Of a DNA stretch of 64,000 nt, positions 49,936 to 61,990 are shown in pieces. Source of the DNA: Chrysoperla carnea (Eukaryota > Arthropoda > Insecta > Neuroptera > Chrysopidae); contig NC_058342.1 of NCBI RefSeq assembly GCF_905475395.1, positions 36,414,140-36,478,139 of the forward strand, read 5' to 3'. Position 1 is the stretch's first letter. Every line of letters begins with the position of its first letter. A program made the translations under genes and the position numbers. Below the pieces are notes generated by a model, which saw only the letters and a list, made by a program, of their open reading frames with translations, had not been told where the DNA came from and did not search any database.

Positions 49936-52900
49936 ATGCGATTTAATTCTGAAATTTTGTTTCTAGTATTCTTGGTAACGATATGCAGTATCGTAAATTC
50001 TTCAGTACAAAGCACTAAATTTCGAACAAGAAATGGATCAGTCGATAAACAAAATGGAAGTACAACTCTCGATGAATACGAAGATGATTTTCTACCATTT
50101 GATGGACAACGGTACGATTCATTTGATTGGGCCCTATCGAAAGTGAGTATCAAAAATTCAAACCACACAAAAAATTGACATTTTCAAATGATGAACTTTT
50201 TTTAGAAACTTGCAGAATTAAATAGTGGCCAAAATATGATCGTTTCCCCGATTAGTGTTAAAATTCTATTGTCGTTGTTATTCGAAGGAGCAGCTGGTAA
50301 TACTTCAAAGGAGCTGAGTGAAGTGTTAGAGTTACCGTTCGAACGTAAAGCATCGCGTGAGCGAATGCAAAAAGTTATCAACTCGTTCCAAGCAAAACAT
50401 CCTGATTACGAGTTGTTAATGTCGACTCGTTTATTTTTGGATGGACATTACACGCCACGTCAAAGGTTCACAGCCATATTAGAAAATTTTTACATGACGC
50501 AAATACAAAAAATTGATTTTCGAACTCATCCAAGTTCGGCTACAAAATTAATCAATGATTGGATAACAGAGGCGACCAAAGGTCGAGTAGAATCGATCGT
50601 CACTGATGGTAAATATCAAGTCACACACACTTCTGAGAGACACTGTATCTGTATGAAATATTTGATAAAATTCTAAATTGTATTTTTCATTTTTAGATGA
50701 TATAAAAAATTCAGTTTTAATTTTGATGAATGCAATTTTCTTCAAAGGAAAATGGCGTTATGCTTTTCATCCAAATGATACCCATACTGGTAATTTTCAT
50801 ATTAATTCCAAACAAAAAGTTCCTGCCACTTACATGACAAACACTGCTTCATATTACTTCATTGAATCTGCTGAATTGGATGCAAAAGTTATCCGATTGC
50901 CATATCAAGTGAGAATTTTAGAAAGTTTGCCACAATGATACAGTACGAATAAGTCCCCTTCTTAAAGTTGTATCGCTTCCAAGGGCCTCTCTTTTGGGGC
51001 TTTCACAGGGCTCTGGCTGGGCGGCAAGCATGCTGAACGCTTAGGCCTATCAGTGTAGCACGACTACTGCAGGAGCTATCACAGTGGTGACAAGGAGGAG
51101 ACAATGTCTCATCTTCTCTGTCACTGCCCAGCTCTTGTCATGACCAGATGGACTTACTTGAGACTGTCTCTCTTTGACGACCTCTCCGACCTAAAATCGA
51201 CGTTAAAGTCCTCCTGCTGTTCTTAAACAGCTCCAAATGGTTCATGGAGTAGTGGCCGGGGATGGGCCAACCCATTTACGATATCACAACGGACCCAATG
51301 GTCTAAGTGTATCCCACCCCAGGGCAGCCACTCTAACCTAACCTGACCTAACAGTTTGCAACTAACGATACAATAAAGAAAAACTTATTTTTACTGTGCT
51401 GGCAAAAACCTCGAATTCATATATTTACAAGTTTAGAAAAATCCGATTTTTTTCCACAGGGTCATAAGTTCGCTATGTACATGTTCCTACCAAACTCCAA
51501 GAATGGATTACCCGATTTATTAAAACGTCTAACACCGAACTTATTCCATAAACAATTATGGCTTATGGACGAAGTGAAAGTTAAAGTTGTCATCCCAAAA
51601 TTAAAATACGAATCTACAGCACAATTAGGACCGATTTTGGAACAGGTAGAATTCTATAGTTCGTAAGATTTAGAATTTTTCAAAACATTCTTTTCGAAAT
51701 CGCTAATTCAACTTACAAATATTAAAGTTTCAGTCCCAGAAGATTGTATTCGTAAAATTTGGAATGAAAATGTTTATTTGCATGCCCCCATTGCTTGAAC
51801 TTTCAATCCCCCCTCCCGTAATTATTGAAGAAAGCTATCAAGAATTATCAGAATCCACAATTTTAGAAAGTTTATTGGAAAATAATTTCCATAAGAAAAG
51901 TGCGAGGTCCTACTATAAGGAATGTTTTGAAAATGTCCTAAATAATGAATTTTTGAACTTGATAATAAACGTTGGTAAATTTTCAGCTAGGTCTAGTAGA
52001 AATCTTCCAAAATACAGCAAGTTTACCAGGAATTGCACGTGGACAAAATGGTGGACAACCAAATTTAATTGTATCGGATGCCTTCCAAAAATCTGGTATT
52101 GATATTTATGAAGAAGGTAGTGAAGCGTTTAGTGCCACTTCAATCACCTTGGGCAATAAATTCAATTCGGCTGATCACATATTTAACGCGTCCCATCCAT
52201 TCTTGTTCTTAATCGAAGATGAACAAACTGGTGCAATTTTATACTTTGGCAAAGTTGAAAATCCAACGAGCAAAACTGGTGAAATTAAAGTTCCATGGCC
52301 AGCAGTTCCACCACCAAGTGCAGCATCTTTTAACCAACCTCAATCAGCGTCAGATGTTTCAACACCATTTTTAAATTCACCAGACGTGGCCAGTAATTTA
52401 CAAAATACTCAACGCGCAAATTATTTTGATGTTGAAATATTACAGGTATTACAATTTTAAGTCAGTTCAGGGCCCCACCAATACACCACCCAATGTGCAG
52501 GATAGTGTAGCAATTTGAGGGGAAATATAAAAAAAATATCTCCGTAACATTTACCATTTTATTTTAAGGCAATGGCACGAAATAAACCGGGTAATGTGTT
52601 AGTGTCACCATTAAGTGTGAAAACTGTGTTGGCAATGATATTAGAAGGATCTGCAGGAAATACAGCACGAGAATTACAATCGGCATTACGCTTTCCAGAA
52701 TCAGCCGAGGCCACCAGACTATACATGCAAAGTTTGGTTTCTGGATTAAATGTAAGTATATTATAAAAAGTGTTTTTTTACAGGTACAAATCTCTGAATT
52801 GGCAACACCCGGTAATCCCTAGCCTCTAGATCAAGGGGTCCTTTGTGCCTCCCTCTTACCCGTCCCTCTTACCCGTCTCCGGGTAAGAGATGCTGTTTAA

Positions 52901-54502
52901 GTAAATGAAGCTTATCAATTCTGTGCAGGCCAGGTGCCAAGCAGAAAGCTTGAAACTTTTTCACCGGGATTCCTCCCAGGATTGATGAATTCCAGGTTAT
53001 AGATCCAAACATTCTAAACCTGACGTCCTGCAGGTTTATGAAAGTGCAAACAGGCGTAGATTTATCTCAAATACAAAGTGGTTCAAAAAATTGTAAAGTT
53101 TTAACCATTCTGGAAGACTTTCTTTGAGAACAACTTGTTACCCGAAGGCGAGACGTCTCCCGGTAAGAAATGCTGTTTAAGTAAATGAAGCTTATCAATT
53201 CTGTGGAGGCCAGGTGCCAAGCAAAAAGCCCGAAACTTTCCCTCCCGGATTTCTCCCAGGAGTGATGAATTCCAGGTTTTAGATCCAAACATTCTAAACC
53301 TGACGTCCTGCAGGTTTATGCAAGTGCAAACAGGAGTAGATTCAGCTCAAAAAAAAGTTTTAACCATTCTGGAAGACCAGAATTATTTACTGACCCACAA
53401 GAAAAAGAGAAGTCGCAAGATTTGAGTATTTTTTAGCTAACAAAATGGTTATCTTTTACAGAATGTTAAAACAGCAGGCGTGGAAATCAATGTGGCGAAT
53501 GGAATATTCCATGCGAGTTCAATACCGCTGTATCCAACTTATAAACAATTGATTAAAAATTATTATCAATCTGAATTGCAACCGGTTAATTTCGCTGACA
53601 AAGTGAATTGTGCTCAAACGATTAATAATTGGGTAAAACAAATGACATCGAAAAAAATTGAGCAAATTGTGAAGCCAGGTAATTATTTAAAGCCTTTGAG
53701 GTGGCAACCCGAAAATTTAATGATGACTTCTAATTCGAATTCGAATTCTAACTTGTAGAACAATTGAATCCAGCAACTGTAATGGTTTTGGTAAACGCTA
53801 TATTCTTCAAAGGAAAATGGTTACATTCGTTTTCTAAACGTGATACTGTCGAACGAGCTTTCTATGTTACAGAAGATGAAAATTTATTTGTGGAAACAAT
53901 GCATATAACGGACACATATCGATTCGCTGAAATCCCTGAATTAGATTCGAAAGTTGTGGATTTACCTTATCAAGTGAGTCAAAACTTGGAGATCGAATGC
54001 AAACTAACTGAACCAGATCTGACCTTACCATTTTTAATTTTAGGGTGAAAAGTATGGCATGTTGCTGATTGTCCCCAACAAGAAAAATGGAATGAATCAA
54101 CTCCTAAGAGATTTACCCCACAAACCATTACCAGATATCTATCAATCGTTGTACGAAACGGAAGTAGAAATATCGCTACCGAAATTCAAAGTAGAATTCG
54201 AACAAGATATCACATCCGATTTACAATCAATGGGAATACATCAAGTTTTCACACCGGAAGCTGAATTAACTGGCATTGCACCGAATGAGAAAGGTTTGCA
54301 TGTGGATTCCGTCCACCATAAAGTCGTTATGGAAGTCAATGAGGAAGGAAGTATTGCGGCTGCGTCAACTGGATCAATGTTAATACCATTAATTGGTTCA
54401 ACAAATCCACAAATACGTGCGGATCATCCGTTCCTGTTATTTATTCATGATATTGCGCAAGGAAACGTGTTGTTTGCTGGAAAAATTGCAAGACCGAAAT
54501 AG
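49936..54502 (+). CDS. Secreted two-domain (tandem) serpin
   Basis: Nine exons (49936-50142, 50206-50608, 50697-50908, 51460-51645, 51987-52445, 52569-52751, 53462-53678, 53759-53973, 54044-54502) give 846 residues. Signal peptide 1-23, serpin domain 1 (about 63-428), a Pro/Ser/Gln/Asn-rich linker (about 429-478), and serpin domain 2 (about 480-846). Each domain has the helix B motif (MIVSPISVK; VLVSPLSVK), NAIFFKGKW and a reactive loop. Loop 1: EEGSEAFSATSITLGNKF, with Lys394-Phe395 as predicted scissile bond. Loop 2: EEGSIAAASTGSMLIPLI, with Leu810-Ile811. Both hinges look inhibitory, though loop 1 has a bulky Phe at P11. Exon 5 runs from domain 1 through the linker into helix A of domain 2 with no stop, so this is one protein. 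Such serpins trap extracellular serine proteases. Intron 3 holds a LINE piece, intron 6 a tandem duplication. Confidence 0.92.
50940..51355 (+). mobile_element. LINE 3' portion with zinc-knuckle C-terminus
   Basis: The plus strand encodes HAERLGLS, then DKEETMSHLLCHCPALV, then FDDLSDL, the Cys/His end of I/R1-superfamily LINE polyproteins. The 3' end 'taagtgtatcccaccccagg' and 'gcagccactctaacctaacc' follows. It lies in serpin intron 3, sense orientation. It is truncated at the 5' side and no longer fully open. Confidence 0.85.
52865..53385. repeat. Tandem duplication inside serpin intron 6
   Basis: 'taagagatgctgtttaagta' near 52884 recurs as 'taagaaatgctgtttaagta' near 53164. Nearly identical text follows, including 'ccaaacattctaaacctgac' in both. 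The unit is about 260-280 bp. It has no relation to serpin exons. Confidence 0.85.
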
Positions 54503-56464
54503 TTCTACAACTGTCACGTCTCCCCTTCAAGTTTTATTACGTTGCGTTGCGTTGCCATACTTCATACAAGATTTTAATAATAATGCGCTTTTAAGACTGA
54601 ATTTTTAAGCTTCTTTCAAAAATTATCTCAACTTAAAGGCATAAAAGTTCCTCAATTCGGTATCGAAATGTTTTCTCTTCAAAAAGAGATGCTAGCACAA
54701 TTTATTGAATTTTTTGAATTAATCAGTCGTCCTTAGATGTAGCCGTAGCCCCGTAGCCGTAACTTACTTCTTTTAGTTTCAAAAATACGGTAATCGGAAA
54801 AAATAGACTGAAAATTTTATAGACCCGGATTATTTTTGAAGTTTTTAGCCCTTGCGTTCAAAAATGGGACATTATTACAGAATTTTTGTTCGGTCTAGTT
54901 TTTCGGGATCTATTTTTTTCGGTCTATTTTTTCCTAAATTCAAAAACTACTGATTTTCATCTTCATTTGAAAATGTGGAAAATTTTTTTAGAAAATTTAT
55001 ATGGCATTATTTGATATTATATATTTTTTTTATCGTTCTTAATAAAAAAAATCCTGATAATCAGGAAACGAAGGTTTATGCTTTATGTTTATTTTTAAGT
55101 TTCTTCCCTTTTCTCAATCCTTATAGCCGTGCGATCGTCCTCTTACCCCATAATTCGAGAAATCGTCGAGAAAATACAAAAATATACAGCGTGTCCACTT
55201 AAAGTCTACCAAAAGTTATTCTTTATAAAAATCTCTGCTTTCGAAAATATTAATTTTCAATTATTCATTTTTGACATCAAATGTACAGGATGCCACAAAT
55301 TGAAAAATGAAACTGTACAACAATAGAGTTCATACATCAGAATAACACATGAGCTACAATTTCTAAGATAGAAATAAAATTTAATTTGACATTTAACTGC
55401 TCCATCTATGATCATCATTTTGAATAAAATTTAAATAGTAAATGTAAAACAATTCATCTTTTCTGATATACTCAATGAATTATGACTAATTTACACTTAA
55501 ATAAATTGAAAACTGTGCATTTAATTGAAGAGAGATAAGTAAGATTAAGAGAGGTAGAGGCTATAAAGCAGTGGTTTTTACTTTTAAGCCCAGTAAAGCG
55601 GGCGGGTATCAAGCTAGTATAAAATAATAACCATTCTCACGAATATAATTTTACTAAAGTTTTTTTAAAAATCCGTTTTCAACGATTTTAGTATTACTCA
55701 TTCGTTTAATTATTTATCCTCAATTATTGTTTTTGGATAAAAGCATAAAACGTGGATTGTGGAAAATTAACAAAGTGGATAAAACTTGTAGCCATAAACT
55801 AGATTTGTGTAGTTTGACTTCTCTTTCACAGATGGTAGCACCAGTATTGATGGAAGAGAGTTTTATAAGTTCATCATTCTTTTAAGAGATGGCTATATAA
55901 TTTAAAAGTTAGCGACTTTTTACTTTTTAAATCATTGCTTTTAAAATTGTTGTTGACTAAAAAAAGACATGAATAATTATTTTTCCCGTATACCGCGATT
56001 TTTCCCTAAATATTAAGATGTATTCAAGGTTTCATACAGAAGTCTTAATGTCGATCTAGACCAAGCATCGTAGGATTGTACGATGTAATTAAAGTGAAAG
56101 AGGCTGATTTATTTTTACCAAATAATTTATTTTTTTAAGGGGTGCACGTACCCTCTTAAAAAATCGATAAAAAAACTGTTTATAAGACAATTTGACCCAA
56201 AAATGTAATGATCGGTTTTTTTGCCTCGGTGCTTCTTTTTTGGGTACTGGTCCAAGGTCCCGCGATCGAGGGGGGCCCTCCATTCTTTGTATTTGTACCA
56301 TTTTATGCATTAAGTACACGATTCAGTCCCTGGGCCAGAATTTACCATTGATTTAGTTGGGTAAGTATATGCTTAGACCGCACCTTTCTTCTTGACAAAA
56401 AAGATTATGTATGTCAGCTCCGACGCACGACTGGAGTTTAGTCCTTAAGTGTTGTAAAGTGTAC

Positions 56465-56661
56465 TGTGCCCATCAAGTTATTGTTAGTTTCAAACAATAG
56501 ATGCTTAGTCTGTTGTACGTATTATGATGTATAATGAATTCATGATAACCCGAAGAATATAATCTAATAGCTACGTAATCATTCTGTATTGGTGGGTAAT
56601 AATTACACTGTGTGCTGTGTCCATCAGGTTATTGGCAGTTTCAAACAATAGATGCTTTTTC
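56465..56661. repeat. Direct repeat of ~46 bp, 151 bp apart
   Basis: 'gttagtttcaaacaatagat' near 56481-56500 recurs as 'ggcagtttcaaacaatagat' at 56632-56651. The flanking 'catcaagttatt' and 'catcaggttatt' also match. Confidence 0.75.
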
Positions 56662-58326
56662 AATAGCACAAAAATATTCAAGTTATATACATGCATTTCT
56701 AAAAAGTTAAAGATGCGTACTCCTATATTTTTGGTCAATATGAAAATCTTTTATTTAATAGTAAAATTCGTGTTTTGCATCGTATCCCCTTTGGATACGG
56801 CCATGATCGATTGAAATCTAATTAAAAGAAAACTGTTCTATATCTGCGGTAAATTTTTAATTATATCCGCACATAGATTATCAAAATTTGCATCGAATGA
56901 GTCACCGAAAATTTGTGACCACAATATGTGATAAACAATGTTTTAAAACACAAAAGAATAAAAGGATATGTATTAAAAAGAAAAAGAAAAAAAACTTGAG
57001 TGTGTCTTAGCGATAGAACAACGTCACACTAAAATCGGTAAACCAACGTGGCGGATAAACTAAAAATAAATTCGTGACTGTTTCCAACATATGCGTCGAC
57101 CGTCGATCGCTAAACGCATTCTTATTTCAGTATAAACGAATTCAACGTACAACGTACCTTCATTATTTTGACGTTCAAGCGTCTTTTAAAGTTCATCTTT
57201 CATAATTTTTTTTTTTGATACTTTATATTTACAAAAATTTTTTTTATTCGACAATCGAACTAAAAGACTGATCATAATTTGTGGTATGTTTGGCTCAAAT
57301 ATTTTGGATTACCTGTTTTTTGTTTAAAAATTTGTGTTTTTTATTGTTTTTGATTTTTAGATGTTAAAAAAGTAATGTTAGAGCACATTTGGATGTACAA
57401 CGATTAAGAAGGTAAATAATTTGGCTGGTGTGGTGGATGCATTTTGACCAAATTTGGATTGTTTATGTTTCAAATAAAATACGTTTTTTTATTTTAAAAG
57501 AAATATTTCAATGAATCTGACACAGATATTTTTATGAGTGTCCCGTAAATGGATTGACTGTTTATATTTAAAGCCATATTTGGAACTGAATACGCAAGTA
57601 GTTCTTTGAATTTATCTTACTTCATGAGTGAAAGTCTCTATTTGTTTGATATTATGTTTCGTTTTTTCTAAGCATGTTTATAACATCACGTCCAAAACTC
57701 TTATATTGTTTGTACTAGCAGACCCGGTAAAATTCGTCATTGAGCATGAATAATTTTCGCATAGCAAAATTTCGTTTCAAAAATGCTCCTGAACGTAAAA
57801 GTTAGTCAAATTAATAGAAAACTTACAAAAATTTCATTTTCCTTAACGCAACTTTCCGGAAAATTGGATTTCCTTTTTATCGGTGGGGGGAGGGGGGGTT
57901 GTGTTGTGGAAAATGAAATTTTTCGAACTTTTCTGTGAAATGATTGGTGAAAATAAAACTGATGCTACTAGTATACCATTAGTATCATCAGTGACATTAC
58001 AGTGTTAAATAGTACTATTCGCCAGAAGTATTGTGGATATCACCAGTCATGTATGGGCCTGACACCCATTCTGAACATCGGTCCATGCGCCCAAACTGTT
58101 CCGATACATTTAATGGTAAAATCATCAATGTTTAAATTTTATAGCCAAACAAAATAATCGAAACCACATTGCGTTCACGCCTGCGCTTCCGTAGTGATAT
58201 CGGCAAAAAATTTCTTACCGTGTAGTTTTTGTTACGCGCGTTTAATAACACGACTAAAATTTGGTCTTTTTACAAGCTTTTATTTAGTTTCACCTGTCCT
58301 GTTGTCTGTCTGTAATCAAATACTTT

Positions 58327-58435
58327 TTAAGGTACAAGCTTTTATTGTACTAAAAAGTAGAAAATAATTTTATCTATGAGTCACTCATACTCGACTATTT
58401 GTAAGAGCTTGAGGCGTTCAATTTAAAATATTCAA
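58327..58435. mobile_element. TTAA-type foldback element, left arm only
   Basis: TTAA then GGTACAAGCTTTTATTGTAC and 'taagagcttgaggcgttcaa' follow the left arm of 45161-45421. The right arm is absent. It is preceded at 58275-58320 by another repeat shared with 45600-45662 in reverse. Confidence 0.7.
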
Positions 58436-59829
58436 TAATACAAAAAATTGGGAAAAAATGTTCGATTTAAAAAACAACAACTTCAATTGATTCGTTGTTA
58501 TAACATTTTACTTGTCTGCTAGGCAATGTACAATACATTTATATATATAAGATTGCCTAATGTATACAAATGTTGAAGTTTCGACAAACACAGAAGGGTT
58601 TGTTTTATATTTTTCGGTGACTTCAATACATGGTGAATTCGAAATATTTAGAGATGTCACTCTTGACTTGATGAAATCTAAATGAATAGAACTCACTTGT
58701 CATATCTATTATGATCGATCAATAAACATTAGAATCGATTGATTTTATAATTATTATATGAGTGATGGGTTTTTGGGGGATAAAATAATAATAAATCGAT
58801 GGTTTTATGTTTGAACAGTTAGTTAGTTATTTCAAGTTTTATACTCAAAACGGTACAGTGCAATCAGAGGTAAGAGATAATACATACACAAGTTCAAATG
58901 GGGTCATTATTTTAATATTGTAACGTTTAACATGGAAGACGATTGCGATTTAGAATGGGGGCGTTATTAGGGTTTGAGTGTGCAAAAAACGGTGAGTGCA
59001 TTCGAGTTATTGCAGATGATTCCATTTCTAAGTTCATATTTTTATCGAAATTTTAAATTTCATTCTTATATTTTTCTTCAATTAAATTAAAAAAATTTCT
59101 ATTTGACGCAAACTAGATTTAAAAATTGGGACTTAAGCCTTTAGAAATTAAGGCTTAGAACCATCAGTAATAAAACCAAGGCACAAAAATTTCTTTTTTA
59201 GTTCAGTTTTTCGTGAAAACTTTTTATTTTTCAAATATTTAATTAATCCGAGTGGAGTGTTTTTAAATTTTTGGGTAGAAATAAACTTAATTTTTTTGGA
59301 AAGAACATAATTTATATTTTTTGCTTAATTCGAGGAATTTATACCTTTGTCCCGAGATCAAAGACACGTCTCGACAAACGGAAGACTTCGGCCCAAAGCC
59401 GTGGAGGTAAGAAAATTGGTCAAATTCGGTATTTCTAAATTAACTGGAATATATTGGGGTAATTTAAAAAAAATGTTTTGGAAGTTGTATGGATTAAAAT
59501 CTACATCTAATTTGGTGCTTCTAGAAATTTCGATATTGATCCTACATATTCTGTAAACAACATTCTGTAAATATTCGACCAAACTTATGTCAGAGGGGGG
59601 GGGGAGGCTAAATCGAAATTCTGGCAACAATGGATTGATCGGAACTGGTGATTCTTTCATTGTAATGCTGGTATTTACAGCCGATAAAGAGAGCACTTTA
59701 TCCTTCCGTTTAAATGACAAGGACCCGAAATCCGCTCCAATGATTCTAGTCATCATTTCGCGGCCAATTTCTTATGCACGATGACAATTAATGTTCTGGT
59801 TTGCAATAACTCCTGTGCCGATTACAACC

Positions 59830-60185
59830 TGTGAGCCACATGTCCAATTTCTCAATGTTACAATTGTCTCGAGAAATCCGTGAGGGTCTCATAAAATTTT
59901 CAAACATGTAACGCTCGCTTAAAAAGATTCGAAACAACTGAAAAAATAAAAAAAACGAATTTGAAATTTTTTCGATCGACATCTCAATAACGATGGACGA
60001 TTGGTCAAAAATGTAAAGGACCTTAATTGTAGATCGATTGTCGTAAATATAAATTTTTGTATCAATATTTTTTTTATATATTTTGCATAAAATCTTTCTC
60101 CAACTTTTATAAAATTTTCTATATTTCGAAGGTATAAAAAAAAATACACTCGCCGATTTTTACGCATAATCAAAATCGTGTAGCA
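59830..60185 (-). repeat. Dispersed repeat pair, copy 2 (reverse)
   Basis: The reverse complement follows the series in 42175-42500 ('gatctacaattaaggtcctt', 'tcgtccatcgttattgagat', 'tctcgagacaattg'). This identifies an interspersed family of at least 320 bp. Confidence 0.7.
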
Positions 60186-60573
60186 GGTACTCAATACCTA
60201 CTCTTTATAAAAGATGATGCGATTCTTGATTACGTTACGTTAGGAATGCAGTTTTTATTTAAATGAATCGGATGCGATTCAACAAGAGTTCATTGCGATG
60301 CGATTGCATATTATTTATTATCCAAAGCTGAATAAAATGTTTTGTTTTAGGTGTGGTCCAAGATAAATATTATTAATAAAATAATGATGAATAATTATAA
60401 AATTAATAAATAATTTGAATTTATAAAATATTTAATTTAAAATAAAATAAAATAAATAATTTGAAAACAATAGTTTTAAAACTAAACTAACAATACAATA
60501 GCAGCGACTGTTATCGAAATTCAAGCGAGCGCAGCGGAGAGCGTACAGTACAGTGCAGCATACACGAAACACG

Positions 60574-61090
60574 ATGAATATGAGCGAAGGTCAGCACGGT
60601 GAGCAGCAACATGCTAGTCCAAGCTCGACATTCACTGGACTGACTGGAGGTGGCTCTAGTCAAATCAAGAGCGAGACATACCAGCCGACAAATCGACTGG
60701 TCAGCGTCAGTGATTGCGAAGCCGGAGCCGGAGCCAGTGATTGTTACAATTGTAGTGTCCAACAGCAACAATTATTTGACGAAGACGCGGAAGACGACAT
60801 GGAAGCCACGGAACGTGAGTTAGCTGAAGATGCACAATGGAAACGTATCCAACAAAACACGTTCACACGTTGGGTTAACGAACATTTAAAAACAGTTGCG
60901 AAAAATATTGGAAGTTTAGAAACAGATTTAAGTGATGGTTTGAGACTGATTACATTAATTGAAGTGTTATCCGGTAAACGTTTACCAAAACACAACAAAC
61001 GACCCAATTTTCGATCGCAAAAATTGGAAAATGTGTCGGTTGCGCTTAATTATTTACAAGCAGATGAAGGAATTCGAATTGTAAACATTG
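60574..61090 (+). CDS. cher: Filamin, first coding exon (gene continues beyond window)
   Basis: The first 172 residues are visible. A Ser/Gly/Gln-rich lead (1-85) includes an acidic [18 protein letters not shown] stretch. The start of the first calponin-homology domain of the actin-binding region follows: [60 protein letters not shown]. This wording is characteristic of filamin (Drosophila cheerio), which crosslinks actin filaments and scaffolds membrane receptors. I chose ATG 60574; the frame opens slightly earlier only at GTG. The exon ends in phase 1 at 61090, before GTAAGT. No further filamin exon is visible before 64000, so the first intron exceeds 2.9 kb. Confidence 0.93.
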
Positions 61091-61667
61091 GTAAGTCACT
61101 GTTTTTATTTTTTATTATTAAATTTATAATAATTAATACCTCAAAGTTTTGACTGACTGATCAATTTGTTTTTAGCCAGTTTAATTCAAAATCAGAGGTA
61201 GAGGTTACATTAACAATAAACAACTTTGTTTGTTACTTTCATTGATAAGGTGATTCACTTCAAATAGGGTCTAAAGCTATAAATGACATCATTATTTTTA
61301 ATAAATAATCAGTAATTCTAAAAATGTTTGCAAAATTATTACATATTATTATTATAGAATTCTGAATTAGTTAGCCTTGAACATTTAAGATGTTTAAACA
61401 ATTGACGCGATTATTTATCTTAAAAATGAGTATCTAATACCTATGTTGAGAGAACACGGATCCACTTTCATTTTGTGTGTATGTTTTTTTTCAAACTTGT
61501 CTAGACTTTGCGAAAACAATTGAGTATATAAAAATCAATCCAAGTTGTTTATTTTTGATTCAAGTCATGTTAAATTGTTAGAATATACTTTTTTGGATGC
61601 GATTTGAATTGGAAATATAAAAAGACTCAAAATAAATATAAAATAGATTTTAAGTTTTGCGTTAGTT

Positions 61668-61990
61668 ACTTACGCAATGCGTTAAAAATTAAAAAACGCA
61701 CGTCTGTTTGAAATGTTATAGACAGAGATTGGCGCTTAGGATCATTTACTCAAGTACTTATTTGGTTAATTTGTGTCACTCCCAAAGATATCCTCTCCAT
61801 AGGTTCAAGCTATTGTTGGGAAAATAATATTTTCAAAATTGCTCACGCAATGCGTTACGTATTAAAAAACTCACGTCTGTTTGCAATGTCATAGTCAGGG
61901 ATTGGAGCTCAGAGTTATTTACTCAAATACTTAAAATTTGGTTAATTTGTGTGTCATTCCTAAATATACCCCTTCCATATAAGCTATAGC
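61668..61990. repeat. Tandem duplication in filamin intron 1
   Basis: 'acgcaatgcgtt' at 61672 recurs at 61845. Both are followed by 'cacgtctgtttg', 'aatgt.atag.cag.gattgg' and 'ttggttaatttgtgt'. The copies differ at roughly one base in eight, so the duplication is not recent. Confidence 0.8.

Larger units (their letters stand above)
54503..60573. other. Intergenic region between serpin and filamin
   Basis: No gene with a recognisable domain is visible over 6 kb. Contents: a diverged satellite piece near 56125-56220, a 151-bp-spaced duplication (56465-56661), a tgacccggt-type repeat piece near 57714, a TTAA foldback left arm (58327-58435), a 10-G run (59595-59604), a dispersed repeat (59830-60185) and a candidate upstream exon (59349-59412). 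The filamin leader should occupy the last ~100 bases (60490-60573), which are less AT-rich. Confidence 0.5.

Noticed and set aside
53101-53292. Short minus-strand frames in the serpin intron
   Set aside because: They lie in the duplicated intronic repeat and match no family.
49936-54502. Two separate neighbouring serpin genes
   Set aside because: The exon carrying the end of domain 1 stays open through the linker into helix A of domain 2. Domain 2 has no signal peptide or first exon of its own.
56128-56150. Separate repeat near AAGGGGTGCACGTACCC
   Set aside because: It is a diverged copy of the satellite half-unit described at 21757-22738, not a new family.
59358-59756. 132-codon minus-strand frame
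   Set aside because: It crosses a 10-G homopolymer, has no domain and no splice support; it is more likely chance.
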